Source: Macrolepiota albuminosa | Lineage: Eukaryota; Basidiomycota; Agaricomycetes; Agaricales; Agaricaceae | Assembly (NCBI GenBank): GCA_027475525.1 | Contig: JAMWFC010000044.1 | Location: forward strand, 1,303,340 to 1,367,339 | Direction: 5' to 3' | Length of the DNA: 64,000 nucleotides | Shown here: piece by piece, positions 32,156 to 43,639 of the stretch | Numbering within the stretch: position 1 is the stretch's first letter | How the letters are laid out: each line of letters starts with the position of its first letter | Notes under the pieces: model-generated | What the model was told of the DNA's origin: nothing | Databases searched by the model: none | Seen by the model: only the letters and a program-made list of their open reading frames with translations | Program-made: the position numbers and the translations under genes

Positions 32156-34875
32156 TCTTACGAACGCCCGGTACCCGATTACTACTCCGCGCAGACCCCC
32201 CACCCCGTCTATCCACCTTTCCCGTACGAACCTCAATATCTCCACCGCCACTGGGCCCCCGACCCGTCCCTCTACGACCTGGGGCCCTCAGCCAGCTGGG
32301 CCCCTCCGCCCAACTTAGCCATGGCACGACCCGTGGAGGTCCCCTCGTACCGGAGCATCCCCGGGGGCCTGCCGGAGACCCCACCTGTACCCAGTGGACC
32401 TCGCCCGATTTCCCCCAGCGAGGGCCCCTTTGCACCTACCCCCTACTACGGTTATCAGCGCCCCGTCCCCCAACACCGAGAACACCGAGGACCCCCCTCG
32501 TCATTACCTGGCCGCCGCTCTACCCGCTCAAACCCCTCCCTCGCCAATGGGATGACGACGCCTTGAGGAGTATGAACGGCAACGGGACGAGGTACTCCGC
32601 TCTCTCAGGATCTCACCGGAGGACTTCACGCAATGGACAAGGACGCTGCTCATGGAATTTGGACACGACGACTTCGAAGGCACTCCGGAGGAATGGGCTC
32701 ACTGCCTGGTCAAATTCGGGGATCACCTCACGCGAGGAGAACTCCCAGAGCAAACCATGGTAAAGTATAGGCGCAATACGATCCTCCGGAAAGAATTACA
32801 GCAACTGCTCGACGAAGTCCACGCGTCCCCCTCCCCTCGGCCCCTCAACGACCCCGCGGACCCAGGTCGCTCGATTCACATTCGACGGGAAAAGTCCACG
32901 CGTCCCCCTCCCCTCGGCCCCTCAACGACCCCGCGGACCCAGGTCGCTCGATTCACATTTGACGGGAACCCCCGGAACCAGCCCCAGCAGTCCCGGCAGC
33001 CCCCACGGTCCCCACTCTGGAGCAACGACAACGGGAAGAACGGCAGAACACCTCAGCCATATTACGGTCCCTCAACCCGACTGGAGGCCTTTTTGACCAA
33101 CCCGCTGCCCGCACGGTAGGCTTGTCAACTCGTCGCAGGGCTAATTCCGTTCCTAGTACCTTCGAGACCTGGGGGCAGCCCCAGAGACCCCTGGAACCCC
33201 TCCTGCGAATGGACAACGCCCGACCTCCGCGCCCGGCGAACCCCGGTAGAGCCCAGGTGGACACCCCTAGTATGGACGACACGCTATGCTACATCGACGA
33301 GCTCATGCGCGACAACAACGAACAACGTCCCGCACCTGCGCCCGCCCCGGCACCAGCACCGCCCCCCACGTCCGCCCCGGCCCCTCCGGAACCCAACTTC
33401 TGTCGCGACTCGCCACTCCACTTCGATTTACGAAACCCCCCGCGACCCCCAATGCAAGCACAACCCTCCCGGGCTGAACGACCCCCACGCCACCCGGCAC
33501 CCGACCCAGCACCCGGCCCCCCTCCGATTGACCCGACACCACCGAACCCTCCCCGACCGCCTCTGCCACCCCCAGCCAAACCTCGACGACCCCCAGGCCC
33601 TCCACCCCTGCCGCCCCCCGCGTGGAGACCCGGGCCTCCTCCTGGCAGGAACGAGCCCCCCTGAGACAACGGGCCTCCCGGGCGTGGACCTCCAGGTGAG
33701 CCACCCGGAGGAGGTCCTCCCGGCGGGTGGGGCCCTGCCCTTGGTGCTTTTCCTCCTCAAGGAGGGGGGGTAATCATTACTACTACTATTACAATGCTGG
33801 CCCTCCTCTCCGCAACGCTGGCAGACCGGACGACGCTCGCGACGCCCTCGCCCGCGAAGGACGACTGGACATTCAAAAGCCCGACGCTTTCACGGGCCGG
33901 GACCCCCAAAAATGGCGTACCTTCCTCACTCAGTGTCTCAATACATTTCAGGCAAAGCCGCTCACGTTTCAGGTTGACAGCTCCCGGGTGGCCTTTGCCG
34001 CATTGTACCTCCAGGGGATCGCCTTCGATCACTACACGGCCCTCATCCAGTTTGACCCCAACAACCTGGCACTCGCTCGCTGGCAAGCCTTTGTCAACGA
34101 GTTCTCCGGGAAATTCGGGATATACGACACCGTGGCCGAGGCCGAGGACAACCTCTTCAACCTCCGGATGCGCTCTGAAGAACGCTTCACTACCTTCATC
34201 GTACGTTTCGAAAAGGAAGCTTACGAGACAGGTTGAAATTACAGCACCCTCCGGTATGCCCTCCGCCATGCCCTCCCACAACATATCAAGGACGTCCTCC
34301 GACTCGCCCTGAAACAACCCTCCTATGACGGATACAAGGCCCTCGTCATGCAGATCGACCAACGCTACTGGGAAGACCGCAGTGAGTATTCGAACTCCCG
34401 ACCCCCCTAGAACCCTAGGGGAGGACCCCCTTGGCCCTCCGGCGAAGCCCCCAACCCCGGTCTCTCTGCGTTCCTGGGTGGCCGACCCCCGGTGAGTCGC
34501 GGCCCGCCCAACGCTAACCCTGGCAGCGGCGCCCGTCCCCAGGCTCAGCTCAACGCCGCCGTGGCCGCCCACAACCCGGGCGACGTGCCGAACCCCGAGG
34601 AACCCCTGGACGACCCCAAAAATCTCGACTTCGCCAATGAACGGGACGAGGAGGCCCTCTGGGCCAACCGGCTTCAAAAGAAGGGACGACCCTGGATCGA
34701 AGTTCCGAAGAATGTGCAGGAACGGCGACGGAGGGAAGGCACATGCATACTCTGCAGTGAGAAAGACCATTTCATCTCCGAGTGCCCCCAACGACAGGTT
34801 ATGGGACGTGCCACCTGGACCTTCAAAGGAGAGGACGCCACCTACGAGTACTTGGAAAACGACCCGGCGATTTAG
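32031..34875 (+). pseudogene. Gypsy-1 gag
   Basis: The ATG at 32031 lies 33 nt after the LTR; a 77-bp duplication repeats it at 32108. The N-terminus is Tyr/Pro-rich (MATYTHTYYPTGYQ), then a region EGTPEEWAHCLVKFGD, a long Pro-rich linker (33280-33660), the capsid-like retrotransposon gag domain (33850-34370: FTGRDPQKWRTFL, then FDHYTALIQFDP, then FIVRFEKEAYETG followed by a stop) and a CCHC knuckle CILCSEKDHFISEC (CX2CX4HX4C) at about 34750. It ends at 34875. Frames break at about 32564, at two 77-bp duplications and at 34236. Some of these breaks are probably assembly artefacts. Confidence 0.8.
32815..32968. repeat. 77-bp tandem duplication, Gypsy-1 gag
   Basis: Units at 32815 and 32892 (AAGTCCACGCG...), one mismatch. 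Shifts the frame by two. Confidence 0.92.
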
Positions 34876-34941
34876 ACCCAGAAGACGCTCTAAATCGTGG
34901 AATCGACCCCGACGTCTTCTCTGCCCCGGTTTCCCATCTTC

Positions 34942-35095
34942 GCTCTACGACACTCGCACAGGACACCCTCACGGCTTACCTACCCTCCCACTCCTCGCAC
35001 TCCCTCCTCCTCAACACCGCTCTACGACACTCGCACAGGACACCCTCACGGCTTACCTACCCTCCCACTCCTCGCACTCCCTCCTCCTCAACACC
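34942..35095. repeat. 77-bp tandem duplication, Gypsy-1 protease 1 (first)
   Basis: Units at 34942 and 35019 (GCTCTACGACAC...). Partly overlaps the next duplication. Confidence 0.92.
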
Positions 35096-35211
35096 CACCT
35101 CACCCCCTCCGGAACCCCCCTCAACACCCTCGTCTACCCTCCCACTCCTCGCACTCCCTCCTCCTCAACACCCACCTCACCCCCTCCGGAACCCCCCTCA
35201 ACACCCTCGTC
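35058..35211. repeat. 77-bp tandem duplication, Gypsy-1 protease 1 (second)
   Basis: Units at 35058 and 35135 (TACCCTCCCACT...), immediately before the DSGAT motif. Confidence 0.92.
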
Positions 35212-35465
35212 GACAGTGGCGCCACCGACAACTTTATTGACCCTCGGAGGCATTGGCTACCTTGGCCCCAGAACCTGCTCAACGACTCCCGGTCCCGGTA
35301 CGACTCTGCCTCTTTGACAGAGACGCCTCTATGGCGGGGGACATCACCCACTTCGTGCGTATGCCCGTTACCTTCGCCAACGGACAGACTCACAACCTCC
35401 GGATATTGATAACAAAACTCCACCTTTCCGCACCCCTGGTCTTAGGGCTCCCGTGGCTCCGGGAC

Positions 35466-35619
35466 ACTAACCCCCGCATCGATTGGCGACACCTCACCCT
35501 TCGCCTGACCCGGGACCCGACCCCCGACGACCAGCAACTAACACTAACCCCCGCATCGATTGGCGACACCTCACCCTTCGCCTGACCCGGGACCTGACCC
35601 CCGACGACCAGCAACTCCC
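35466..35619. repeat. 77-bp tandem duplication, Gypsy-1 between proteases
   Basis: Units at 35466 and 35543 (ACTAACCCCCGC...), one mismatch. Confidence 0.92.
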
Positions 35620-36330
35620 CTTCGACATCCCCCACTCCTCAAATCCAACTCCGAAGGACCCTCCGGACGAGCCCCCACCACCCCCCGGACTCCAGTCTTG
35701 TTCGTCCCGATCCTTCGTCATCAATGCCAGGCTGGACGGCGTCCCGGGACCGATATCGGCCCTTATCGACAGCGGAGCCACCGGGGTTTTCATCAGCGAC
35801 GCCCTCGACCTCCCCCACGACTCCCTCGACCAGCCCCTCCGCCTTCAACGCCTCGACGGCACCCCCTCCTCCTCCAGCCCCATCCAAAGGTCCCATTCGG
35901 GGCGCGTGACCCTGGATAACGACTACAAGTTCACCTCCGACTTCCTGGTCACACGACTTCACGAATCGACCTCGATGGTGCTGGGACTACCTTGGTTGCA
36001 CGACACGAACTCCGATATCGACTGGAGGACGCTCACCATGACCTTCCCGGAATCCAAAGACCACCCCTCGACCGCCGTGCACCTCCGGGCCCTAGGGAGC
36101 GACCCGGTGCCCGACACCCCCGGTACGACAGCCGCACCCTCCCCACATACGCCACTCACGCCCTCGCCCACACCCGGCCAAGTCCCCAAGGTCCCTGATC
36201 GACCTCCAAACATTCCTCGGAACAAGTACAAAGGGCCAAACTACCCGGGCCGGTCTCAGACACACCTCAAACCCGCCCCAGCCGACACACCCGCGACCCC
36301 GATCGACCCGGACACACTCGACGACCGGAC

Positions 36331-37990
36331 GTCTACCCCAAGAAGTTGTTCGAGGTGGAACGCAATGCGTTCAATCATCGCGTGGTGATCCCTCCCAAAC
36401 ATTTGAATGCCTTACTGATTTTAAACGAGGAAGGGACCCTGAGTCAGATCCGCTGCGCCCCCCGAGACAAGTACTTCACCGATCACGACCCCCGCAACCC
36501 TCCCGACGGAACCGACCGGGACCCCGCCTTCTCCCTGTCCCCTGACAAAAAACTCCTCCTCCAGGACGGCCACATCTACGTCCCAGATCACGCCCGACTT
36601 CGCTATGACGTCCTCTGTCAACACCACGACCACAAGCTCCAGGGATATCCTGGAATACGTAAGACCCTCCAGCTCATCTCCTGGACTTACTTTTGGCCAG
36701 GGTTGAAGAAGGACGTGACCTGTTACATTCGATCATGCGAGCCCTGCCTCCGGGCCAAGGTCTCCCGACACTGACCATACGGACTCCTGAAACCCCTGCC
36801 GGTCGGGCGACGCCCCTGGTCCTCCATATCTCTGGACCACATCGTCGAACTCCCGGAATCTGAAGGGTTCGATGCTATTCTTGTCGTTGCGTGTAGGCTA
36901 ACCAAACAGGGCATCTTCCTACCCTGCCACACCACGGATACCGCCCCGGACTTTGCCCGGCTGTTCCTCGAGCACGTCTTCACCAAACACGGTCTCCCGG
37001 ACGACATCGTCTCCGACCGGGGCCCCCTCTTCGTATCCAAGTTTTGGACTTCCCTGTGTAAGGCACTTGAAGTAAAGACTAACCTCTCTACCGCCTACCA
37101 CCCTGAAACCGACGGAAGTTTTGGACTTCCCTGTGTAAGGCACTTGAAGTAAAGACTAACCTCTCTACCGCCTACCACCCTGAAACCGACGGTCAGACCA
37201 AAAGGATCAACCAGTCCCTCGAGCAATACCTCCGGCTGTACGTCAACTACTTGCAGGACAATTGGCGCGCTGAGCTCCCCCTGGCCGAGTTCACCTACAA
37301 CAACATGCCGCACTCTGCCACCGGGGTATCGCCTTTCTTTGCCAACAAGGGGTACCATCCTCGACTGACGCTCTCGCTCCGGGACATCCCGTCACACGCC
37401 GCCCACGAGGTCGCCCGGGATCTCCAGTCTCTTCACGAGTTTCTCCGGGAAGAAATCGACACCGCGAACCAGGCCTATGCGAAACACGCCGACCGAAAAC
37501 GGAAAGACACCTCCAACTGGTCCCCCAGGACTAAGGTATGGTTGGATCGACGCCACCTCCGCACCTGCCGGCCCTCTCCAAAACTCGATCACAAGCGCCT
37601 TGGCCTATTCAAGATCTTGAAGAAGGTCTCATCCCATGTCTACAAGATTGAGCTCTCCCCGAGACTTAAAGGCCTGCACCCGGTATTCCACGTCTGCCTT
37701 CTAGAACGGCACCCCCCGGATCTCTTCTCTGAACGACGACCCAAACCCCCTCCCCCGGTCGAGGTCGAGGACGAGTACCACTACAAGGTCGAAGATATCC
37801 TCGACTCCTGGAACATCCGCGGACGACCCCACTTTCTCGTATGATGGAAGAGATACGGCCCGGAAGACGACACTTGGGAACCGCGCCGGAACCTCGAAGG
37901 CGCCCTCGACAAACTCCGGGATTTCTAGCAACGGCACCCGGGAAACGACCTCTTCGGGCGCAGGACTCACAGAGGGCAGTAGTGAGCATC
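36331..37990 (+). pseudogene. Gypsy-1 integrase and chromodomain
   Basis: Starts DVYPKKLFEVERNAF, which in Gypsy-2 follows RNase H. HHCC zinc module: HHDHKLQGYPGI ... CEPC. Catalytic core: ISLDHIVEL (Asp), SDRGPLFV (Asp), then exactly 35 residues later GQTKRINQ, where the family has Glu (TER); here Lys. The GPF-type tail region precedes a C-terminal chromodomain ([15 protein letters not shown], then RPHFLV, a stop, WKRYGPEDDTWEP), which normally directs integration to marked heterochromatin. A stop follows AKVSRH at 36771, a 77-bp duplication lies at 37040, and a stop interrupts the chromodomain at about 37843. Not functional. Confidence 0.85.
37040..37193. repeat. 77-bp tandem duplication, Gypsy-1 integrase
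   Basis: Units at 37040 and 37117 (AGTTTTGGACTT...). Breaks the frame between the second Asp and the Lys that replaces Glu. Confidence 0.92.
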
Positions 37991-38324
37991 ACCCCCGCCT
38001 CTGGACTCAGTAGGGATTCAACTCCCACATATACTTTCTACCTTCCTTTCAGGATCTTACTCCCTTTTGTTACCTTTTTTCAGCAGCACCCCGGATTCTG
38101 GGCAAGGTGCTCTTCCCGGTTCCCTCATCATTTTACTTACGCTGTTTTGACTACGGAAGACCAAGTATATACATTTTCTTTATAAGTACAGTATTCTACA
38201 AGCTAGCAGGACGCAAACTACAAGAAAGTACGAGGCGCCGCCCCTAATCGGAACCCCCCTCGCCATCCCCTCCCCCTGGCCAACTCCAGAAGCCCTCCCC
38301 CATCCCCTCTGGCCCGTGCTCCCG

Positions 38325-39953
38325 TCACACCTCCTCAGCCAGCATCTCCCAGGATGGGAGGGGCTCACCCTCATCCAACACCCGCTCGAACCAGGACCCC
38401 GGAGCAGGTACGTTTCTTCGCTGGTGCGCGGCCACCAACCGCCCCAGGAGATCCAGTCTGCGCTCCATCCCGGGGGTCGTCACCTCTGGGCGATGCCCCT
38501 CCTGGAACAAAGCCAGCGCCACGGCAACCCCATCCAGGAGCAGACGGTGCTCCCGGGCCCAACCTGAAGGAGTCAGCAGGAAGATTGAACCTGGCAACAG
38601 AGGACTTACTCAAAGATGCCATACATGCGACTACCACGTCGCGACGCAGGCCTTCCGCCAACTCCTGCCCCGAAGAGATCCTCTCCGGGATCCCCACTCC
38701 CTGCCCCAGCCTCGCCTGTAACGCCTCCAGCCCGGCCTCCCCTTCTCCTTGGGCAACCCTGGCCTCCCGATCCCCCTCCGGGCTCCTTCCGACCACTGCC
38801 TCCTCCCCCACCCCCTCCTCGTGGCCCCCCTCCTCTCGCCTGACCTGCCCCTGCAGGGTCTCGACTTCGCCCACTAGGAGGCCCCCAGACAGGGGGGAAA
38901 ACACCGCCGGGGATAGGTGCGGGGGAGATATCAGGGAAGGGGTCCCCAGGAACAGGCGCGCCCTCTTGGGAGGCCCCGGGGAGGGACTGGGCGACGCCCG
39001 CCGCTTTCCCTTGTCCAGGTGCCCCCCCTGCCTCCGGGCGACGGACCGAGGGGCCCGGCGCGTGATCAACACCACGGGCCGGCCCTGGCCCTCCACCCGG
39101 GCGACCACCCGACTCCCCAAACCCCCACTGGGCACCTCCGCGGGCGCTGCAGGCCCCTCCCCCACCGGCTCCGCCACTCAATCGCACTCCTCAACCCCCA
39201 TCCTCTGGGTAATTCCCCCCAGCAGCCATCCCTGCTCCTGAGCGACAGAACGCGCCCTCCACAGTGCCGACACGGAACAGCGCTCGTGATTGAGGCGGCA
39301 AGCCTCGCACATGGCCGTGTCCCAGCGGGACGAGGGGCTCGGAACTTCGAAGGTGCAGAGCACCCTCTGGCGGGCGCAGTGCAAGCACTGCACCGAAGTC
39401 AGCAATAGGGATCATAGGTAGGGCACAACTCACCAGTTCGTTACTCACGCACCAAGCGTGAGTAGGCAGTCCCCGGGGCCTCTCCAGGGCCTCCTCAAAC
39501 AGCTCCTGTGTGGCGCCCGCCCACGCGACGCGTTGTCCCTCCGGGACCTCTGCCACGGTCCCTATCGCCATCCGGGAGCAGCAAAAACGAGGGGCAGGCA
39601 ATCTCGGGCGGGGAGGGGGCTGGGGACGAGGAGGGCATACGGTCATCCGCACCAAAGTCGGCACGGGGCGGCTCGGATAGGGCTCCGGGGGGGCGCTGGG
39701 GCCAGCCTCGGGAATAGACTCTGGGAGTCGGCTGGGACCCGCCTCCGGGGCCGGAATGTTGCATTGTTCTGAAAAGGAAAGGTCAGTAGGGTAAGGGGGC
39801 GGCGCGGGAGTACTCACGTTGCTTGACGAGCGCCGCCACGTGCTCCCAGTCAAGACGAGCCCAGTAACGCGCGTCCCGGGCTTCCCACGCCATGAGGGGC
39901 GCGACCTTGTTCGTTTGCGGGGGCGTCGGCGAATGCGTCGGTGTTCGCGACAT
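38325..39953 (-). CDS. Gypsy-1 antisense accessory gene (Zn2Cys6-like)
   Basis: Minus-strand gene with four exons: 39953-39818, 39768-39434, 39387-38610 and 38563-38325, joined by introns of 45-49 bp with GT...AG ends (donors GTGAGT, GTGAGT, GTAAGT). Exon 1 is 136 nt and exon 3 ends in phase 1, exactly as in Gypsy-2. The product begins MSRTPTHSPTPPQTN. It has CLHCARQRVLC then CEACRLNHERC (CX2CX6C twice, linker 15), a basic PPKRARL stretch, a Glu/Arg-rich segment (REEGGHEEGVGEE) in place of the Gypsy-2 coiled coil, and a conserved C-terminal domain (SGWAREHRLLLDGV ... GSWFERVLDEGEPLPSW). Two Trp codons have become TGA (within EECD-VAEP at about 39180 and at 38327), so this copy is probably dead. 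Role unknown; a zinc-cluster regulator of the element or of host silencing is an inference. Confidence 0.75.
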
Positions 39954-40067
39954 AGTTGAGTTTGATGGTAAAAAATTTTTTTCGTTACGTGGCAGGGCAG
40001 GCGCCGGTTCCCATGCTCAGGTCTGGTCCGAACCTCCAGCTACGTGCGCCTCGGAGGGTCTCGGCGC

Positions 40068-40080
40068 TGAGGGGGGGTGA
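40068..40080 (+). promoter_or_regulatory. Polypurine tract of Gypsy-1
   Basis: TGAGGGGGGGTGA abuts the 3' LTR on the pol-sense strand. Gypsy-2 has an equivalent tract (minus strand AGAGGGGGTGA, next to 52328). Confidence 0.75.
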
Positions 40081-40397
40081 TGTCACGACCCCTCCCCCCC
40101 GGAACCTCCCTGGGACACCTCCGGGAACCTCTTCCATCAATTCCACAGCGCACCCCGCCTCCACAGCTGCCAACGCCACTATCACACGCATCAATGACCG
40201 CCATCAGCCAGCCCCCCCAGGACCCCTGCATCATGGACCCCGGGATCAACCGCCATCAACGATCGGATCATGCAGCTCGCATCCAGCCATCACGCATCAC
40301 GCCCCACGCATCACGACTCCCTCCGTGCCAATTGATCGCGCGATCCCAGTATACAGTCCCTGACCGCTACTCAATGACCCCCGGAACTCATCCCAGA

Positions 40398-40551
40398 CAC
40401 CCCGGAATCCCGAGACACAATCCGTAGTACTTATAGTGTAGTTCTCCGCTGTATTCGCTAGTCTTGATATTACACACCCCGGAATCCCGAGACACAATCC
40501 GTAGTACTTATAGTGTAGTTCTCCGCTGTATTCGCTAGTCTTGATATTACA
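40398..40551. repeat. 77-bp tandem duplication, Gypsy-1 3' LTR (first)
   Basis: Units at 40398 and 40475 (CACCCCGGAATC...). Absent from the 5' LTR. Doubles the TATA/R-start region. Confidence 0.92.
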
Positions 40552-40641
40552 TACACTGTTACTTTGCTTTACTTGGATTGTTGCGTGCCCTCTATCTGAC
40601 TGGTACGCATTGACTGGCACGCTTGACTGGCACGCTTGGAT

Positions 40642-40795
40642 ATTCGCGTGCTCTAAGACTGGTACGCACTTCGCGACTTTAACTTACTAACTTGGTCTCG
40701 TCTTAGAACCTCCGGTTCATTCGCGTGCTCTAAGACTGGTACGCACTTCGCGACTTTAACTTACTAACTTGGTCTCGTCTTAGAACCCCCGGTTC
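40642..40795. repeat. 77-bp tandem duplication, Gypsy-1 3' LTR (second)
   Basis: Units at 40642 and 40719 (ATTCGCGTGCTC...). Absent from the 5' LTR. Confidence 0.92.
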
Positions 40796-41001
40796 ACGAC
40801 TCGACCCCCACCCGAACTTCTCAGTTACCCATCCACCCAAAACCCCCGGACTAAGTCCCCTCTTCCGGGATTTCCCTGTCCACGTCTTGAACCCTGGAGT
40901 CCTAGCCCCAGAGTTCCAGACACCCGAGTATCCGTGGGTCAAGTCCGCATTGTAAGGGCGATTGCTTTCCCGGAAAGCCCCCGACTCAGCGGAACCTGAC
41001 A

Positions 41002-41730
41002 CTAATGAACTCTGATCATTGGCACAGATACTTATGAATTTGATCTCCAGATTCCTTCAATGTCCTGCTCTATACAATCCAGACCAGCTCAGCCTCCTTT
41101 GACTCTCTTCTGCTTGACACAATCCAGATTGGCAAGCTCCATGAAAGGAACCCCCAGATGTAGATTAGCAACACAGTGGTCTCCAAGCCCCATCAAGCCC
41201 AAGGTTCATATAAACTCTCAAGGAAAACAGATCCCCAACTGCCAAGCCTTGAGTCAGAGCATAGGCTTTCTTATCAGTCTCATAATTATTTTCATTGATC
41301 TATAATTATATAGTTGGTAACATTTTACTTGGTTGTTCTTCCTCATCTCAGTCTTCAATTCCTGATTTCTTCATATATCAACATGTTCGGTCACTAGCAA
41401 GTATAATCCATAGCATGTGAAGCCACGTTCTTTCTACTGTTGAATATTCAATTTTGCTGGGTAAAGTTGTCAATTTATATCTTCAGAATCATGAATACAA
41501 TCAAGAAGCTGTGACAATTTTTGAGCAAGCCTAGGTATCTTCGTGAGGACAATGAGCCAACTTTATACAACGTGTCTGTCTTGAAGGATTGCCACAGATG
41601 GAAGCTGAGTGGATCTGGAATCATATTGTTAAGCTGTCACGGTAGATCTGTTACATCATGTGTATTTGGCTGTCGCTCAATATTTGTTTAAATTTTATTT
41701 TTCTAGTATTTTTTTTTTCTCTACATCTAC
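41002..41730 (+). other. KDZ intergenic part, right of Gypsy-1
   Basis: Continuation of 30465-31184 after the insertion. Open but unrecognised coding fragments; a stretch around 41447-41640 (VVNLYLQNHEYNQEAVTIFEQ, other residues follow) could be an exon. Intron-like and AT-rich tracts alternate. No function can be given. Confidence 0.3.
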
Positions 41731-43257
41731 TATGCCAGTGCTTTCAACAGCCATTGATGCCCCCAGGCACTATTGCAACTTGTCACAACATCTCCTTGTG
41801 GATGTGTCTTGCCATCAACCTCACCACCTTGTAAAGAAACAGAAAGTCCAAAAGAAGACTGCTGCAGCGAAGGCCAAGGCCAAAGCTCAATGCGAGACTT
41901 GGCAAGAAGAATACTCAGCAGCATTTCAAAGTATTGTGGAACATGTCAAAGCCAAGGCCATCAAGCTTTGCAAGCAATTTGGTGATCACACTTTAGACTA
42001 CTATAAAGCCAAAATTCTTCAGACTGGCCACCTGAAAGGTGAGAAGCGTGGAGTGTCATATTAGAATGTATTTCTATGTCATGAAGCTAAACTCACAAAT
42101 AAAAGTAAGTGTGTTATTATTACATAGCTACTTCTGTGGAGCTCAGTATTGATATGCAGGTCAGAAAGAAGGTGTGGAACGTCTGAAGGCCCATGAATTG
42201 TCAAAGATTCTTTGAAAGAAGTGGAATTGGATGTCACAAGAAGAAAAGATTATATTGACTGACCTGCTTATTGATGAACTCAAAAATCATCATGCAGACA
42301 CAACATACGGCCATTATAATGTTGTGCTAGGAACCTTTAACTCTGCTACTCAGAGTTTGTTGGCTCTGGAACAATATGTAAGTAAGGACAACTTTTAACA
42401 ATGCTCAATATGTTGACCTGGAGAACTTAGATAATAGCCGTCCATGCACGCACAGGGACAGAGATGTTCCTTGTCGCCTGCCAATTATCAGCTGATGGGT
42501 TTTTGCTCCCTTTGTGACTTGCATGTCTGAATGCGTATGCAACTTCTCTTTTCACCAGTTCAAGACAACATTCCAAGAATTGGGAGCAGCTTTTAAGGCA
42601 TACTGCCTGGCTGGCATTGAAGGTTCATACATTTTTTGCATTTTATTCTCACGTCCTCATTGACTACTTGGTAGGCATGGTCAATAAATGGGTATCAACA
42701 ACCGCAGAACTGAAGACAAAATTCAAAAATCTCATTAATTCATTGCTCAGTTAGTTTTCTGAACATTCTTCATTCATCTGAAACTGACATGTGATTTAGA
42801 GAAACTTTTTGGAAAAGTATGCATGGTATACATAGGTTTTGATAAGAAGTTCACACTACTCTACGGTGTAATCATTGAAAAATGGCCCATCGATAGGTTT
42901 ATCTTTTCCAGTAAGCTCACATGCCCTGAGGTTGATATTCTTCTTAGTGCATGGACATCAGACATGACATGTTTCTACAAGATGGATACAGATCAGTAGG
43001 AAAAGTGGCACAAAAATTATTCAGGTACATGATTATCACTCGTTTAAACATTCTTCCTAATTAATGACTCTGAGAATATCAATGTCTACTGCCCCTTCTA
43101 CCAACAGCTCGACTTCCATTGGTATTGTCTCATTCTCTGCTGCCTTACCCTCAGATAATTACATCCCACCTCCTGCCACCTCATCCTCAGACAATTCCAT
43201 GGTAATGGACATGCCAGCAACAACTTCCGACTCTTAGATAACTGTCACACACTCTGC
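41731..43257 (+). pseudogene. KDZ-associated second gene (unknown function)
   Basis: Starts MPVLSTAIDAPRHYC at 41731, then a Lys/Ala-rich basic region (KKQKVQKKTAAAKAKAKAQ) and CETWQEEYSAAFQSI, followed by several short exons with GT...AG introns (for example about 42379-42558 and 42622-42676). Later exons include AFKAYCLAGIEG and LLYGVIIEKWPIDRFIFSSKL, matching a protein I recognise as a frequent neighbour of KDZ transposases in mushroom genomes (family GIEGFF and YGVxLEGWxxDxFxxPSxL). The tail is Ser/Thr/Pro-rich. Its role in transposition is unknown. A stop near 43000 and small frame changes suggest decay, though much is readable. Confidence 0.6.
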
Positions 43258-43639
43258 TGCTTCCAACAGTAGATGATCATTTCAGTTCATCAATTCAACA
43301 ACACTATCAGCCAGTATCAACAAGTGCAAGCAATGCTCCGATGCCAGAAAAAAAAGAGGCCCATGAAAGAAGAACCATCATCAATGGGAGCGCCTGTATC
43401 TTAATATCATAGCACTAGTTGGATTCAATGAATATTCTTGTTGATTTGATTCAATAATACAAAGTCAATTTATTATTGACATAAAATATAGGAAATAATA
43501 AAAAACATAAGAAATTCAGGAGCGGGCAGATGATGTGATGATGAAATGGATATGAGGAACAGTGATGAAATGGGACAATGAAGACTTGCTCATGAATGTG
43601 AGGAACAATGGCAGTGGACAGGTTTGATGGCAATTTGAT

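Larger units (their letters stand above)
34782..36330 (+). pseudogene. Gypsy-1 pol: tandem retropepsins
   Basis: The pol frame overlaps gag (34782-34875) in the -1 frame. First protease: NTLVDSGATDNFID at about 35200, later LVLGLPWLRDTNPRIDW. Second protease: ALIDSGATGVFIS at about 35765, with a second MVLGLPWLHDTNSDIDW. Each has both hallmark motifs of a full retropepsin half-site. The first is disturbed by three 77-bp duplications. The frame 35483-36388 covers the second cleanly. Immediately afterwards the text jumps to the pre-integrase region, so RT and RNase H are gone. Confidence 0.8.
31185..41001 (+). mobile_element. Gypsy-1: chromodomain LTR retrotransposon, RT-deleted
   Basis: LTRs 31185-31997 and 40081-41001 flank gag, tandem proteases and integrase-chromodomain on the plus strand and an antisense accessory gene. 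CTAAT at 31180-31184 and 41002-41006 is the target duplication, showing a single insertion into the KDZ element. RT and RNase H are absent. GC content is far above the flanks and CpG is abundant, so it is young. Confidence 0.93.
40081..41001 (+). repeat. Gypsy-1 3' LTR
   Basis: TGTCACGACC ... GCGGAACCTGACA. Its 921 bp contain two 77-bp duplications (40398 and 40642) that account for 154 bp. Without them the length is about 767 bp. Because the antisense gene starts 128 bp away, this LTR probably supplies its promoter, read on the minus strand. Confidence 0.9.

Noticed and set aside
33289..33760. Gly-rich and Arg-rich frames on the minus strand (126, 133 and 110 codons).
   Set aside because: Complements of the proline-rich gag linker; composition is explained by CCN-rich codons on the sense strand.
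33757..34791. A 344-codon minus-strand open frame over Gypsy-1 gag (with a 249-codon counterpart at 58801-59550 in Gypsy-2).
   Set aside because: It is the complement of the conserved gag capsid and linker in GC-rich DNA. The sense strand shows recognisable motifs and the antisense reading shows none, nor intron or start conservation like the real antisense gene.
34900..35215. Repeated Leu/Ser/Pro-rich units in Gypsy-1 as a genuine protein repeat domain.
   Set aside because: Periods are exactly 77 bp, shift the frame and are absent from Gypsy-2; they match the artefact pattern.
38606..39241. Overlapping plus- and minus-strand Pro/Gly-rich frames over the antisense gene's exon 3.
   Set aside because: Shadows of the exon; only one minus-strand frame matches Gypsy-2 and fits the splice phases.
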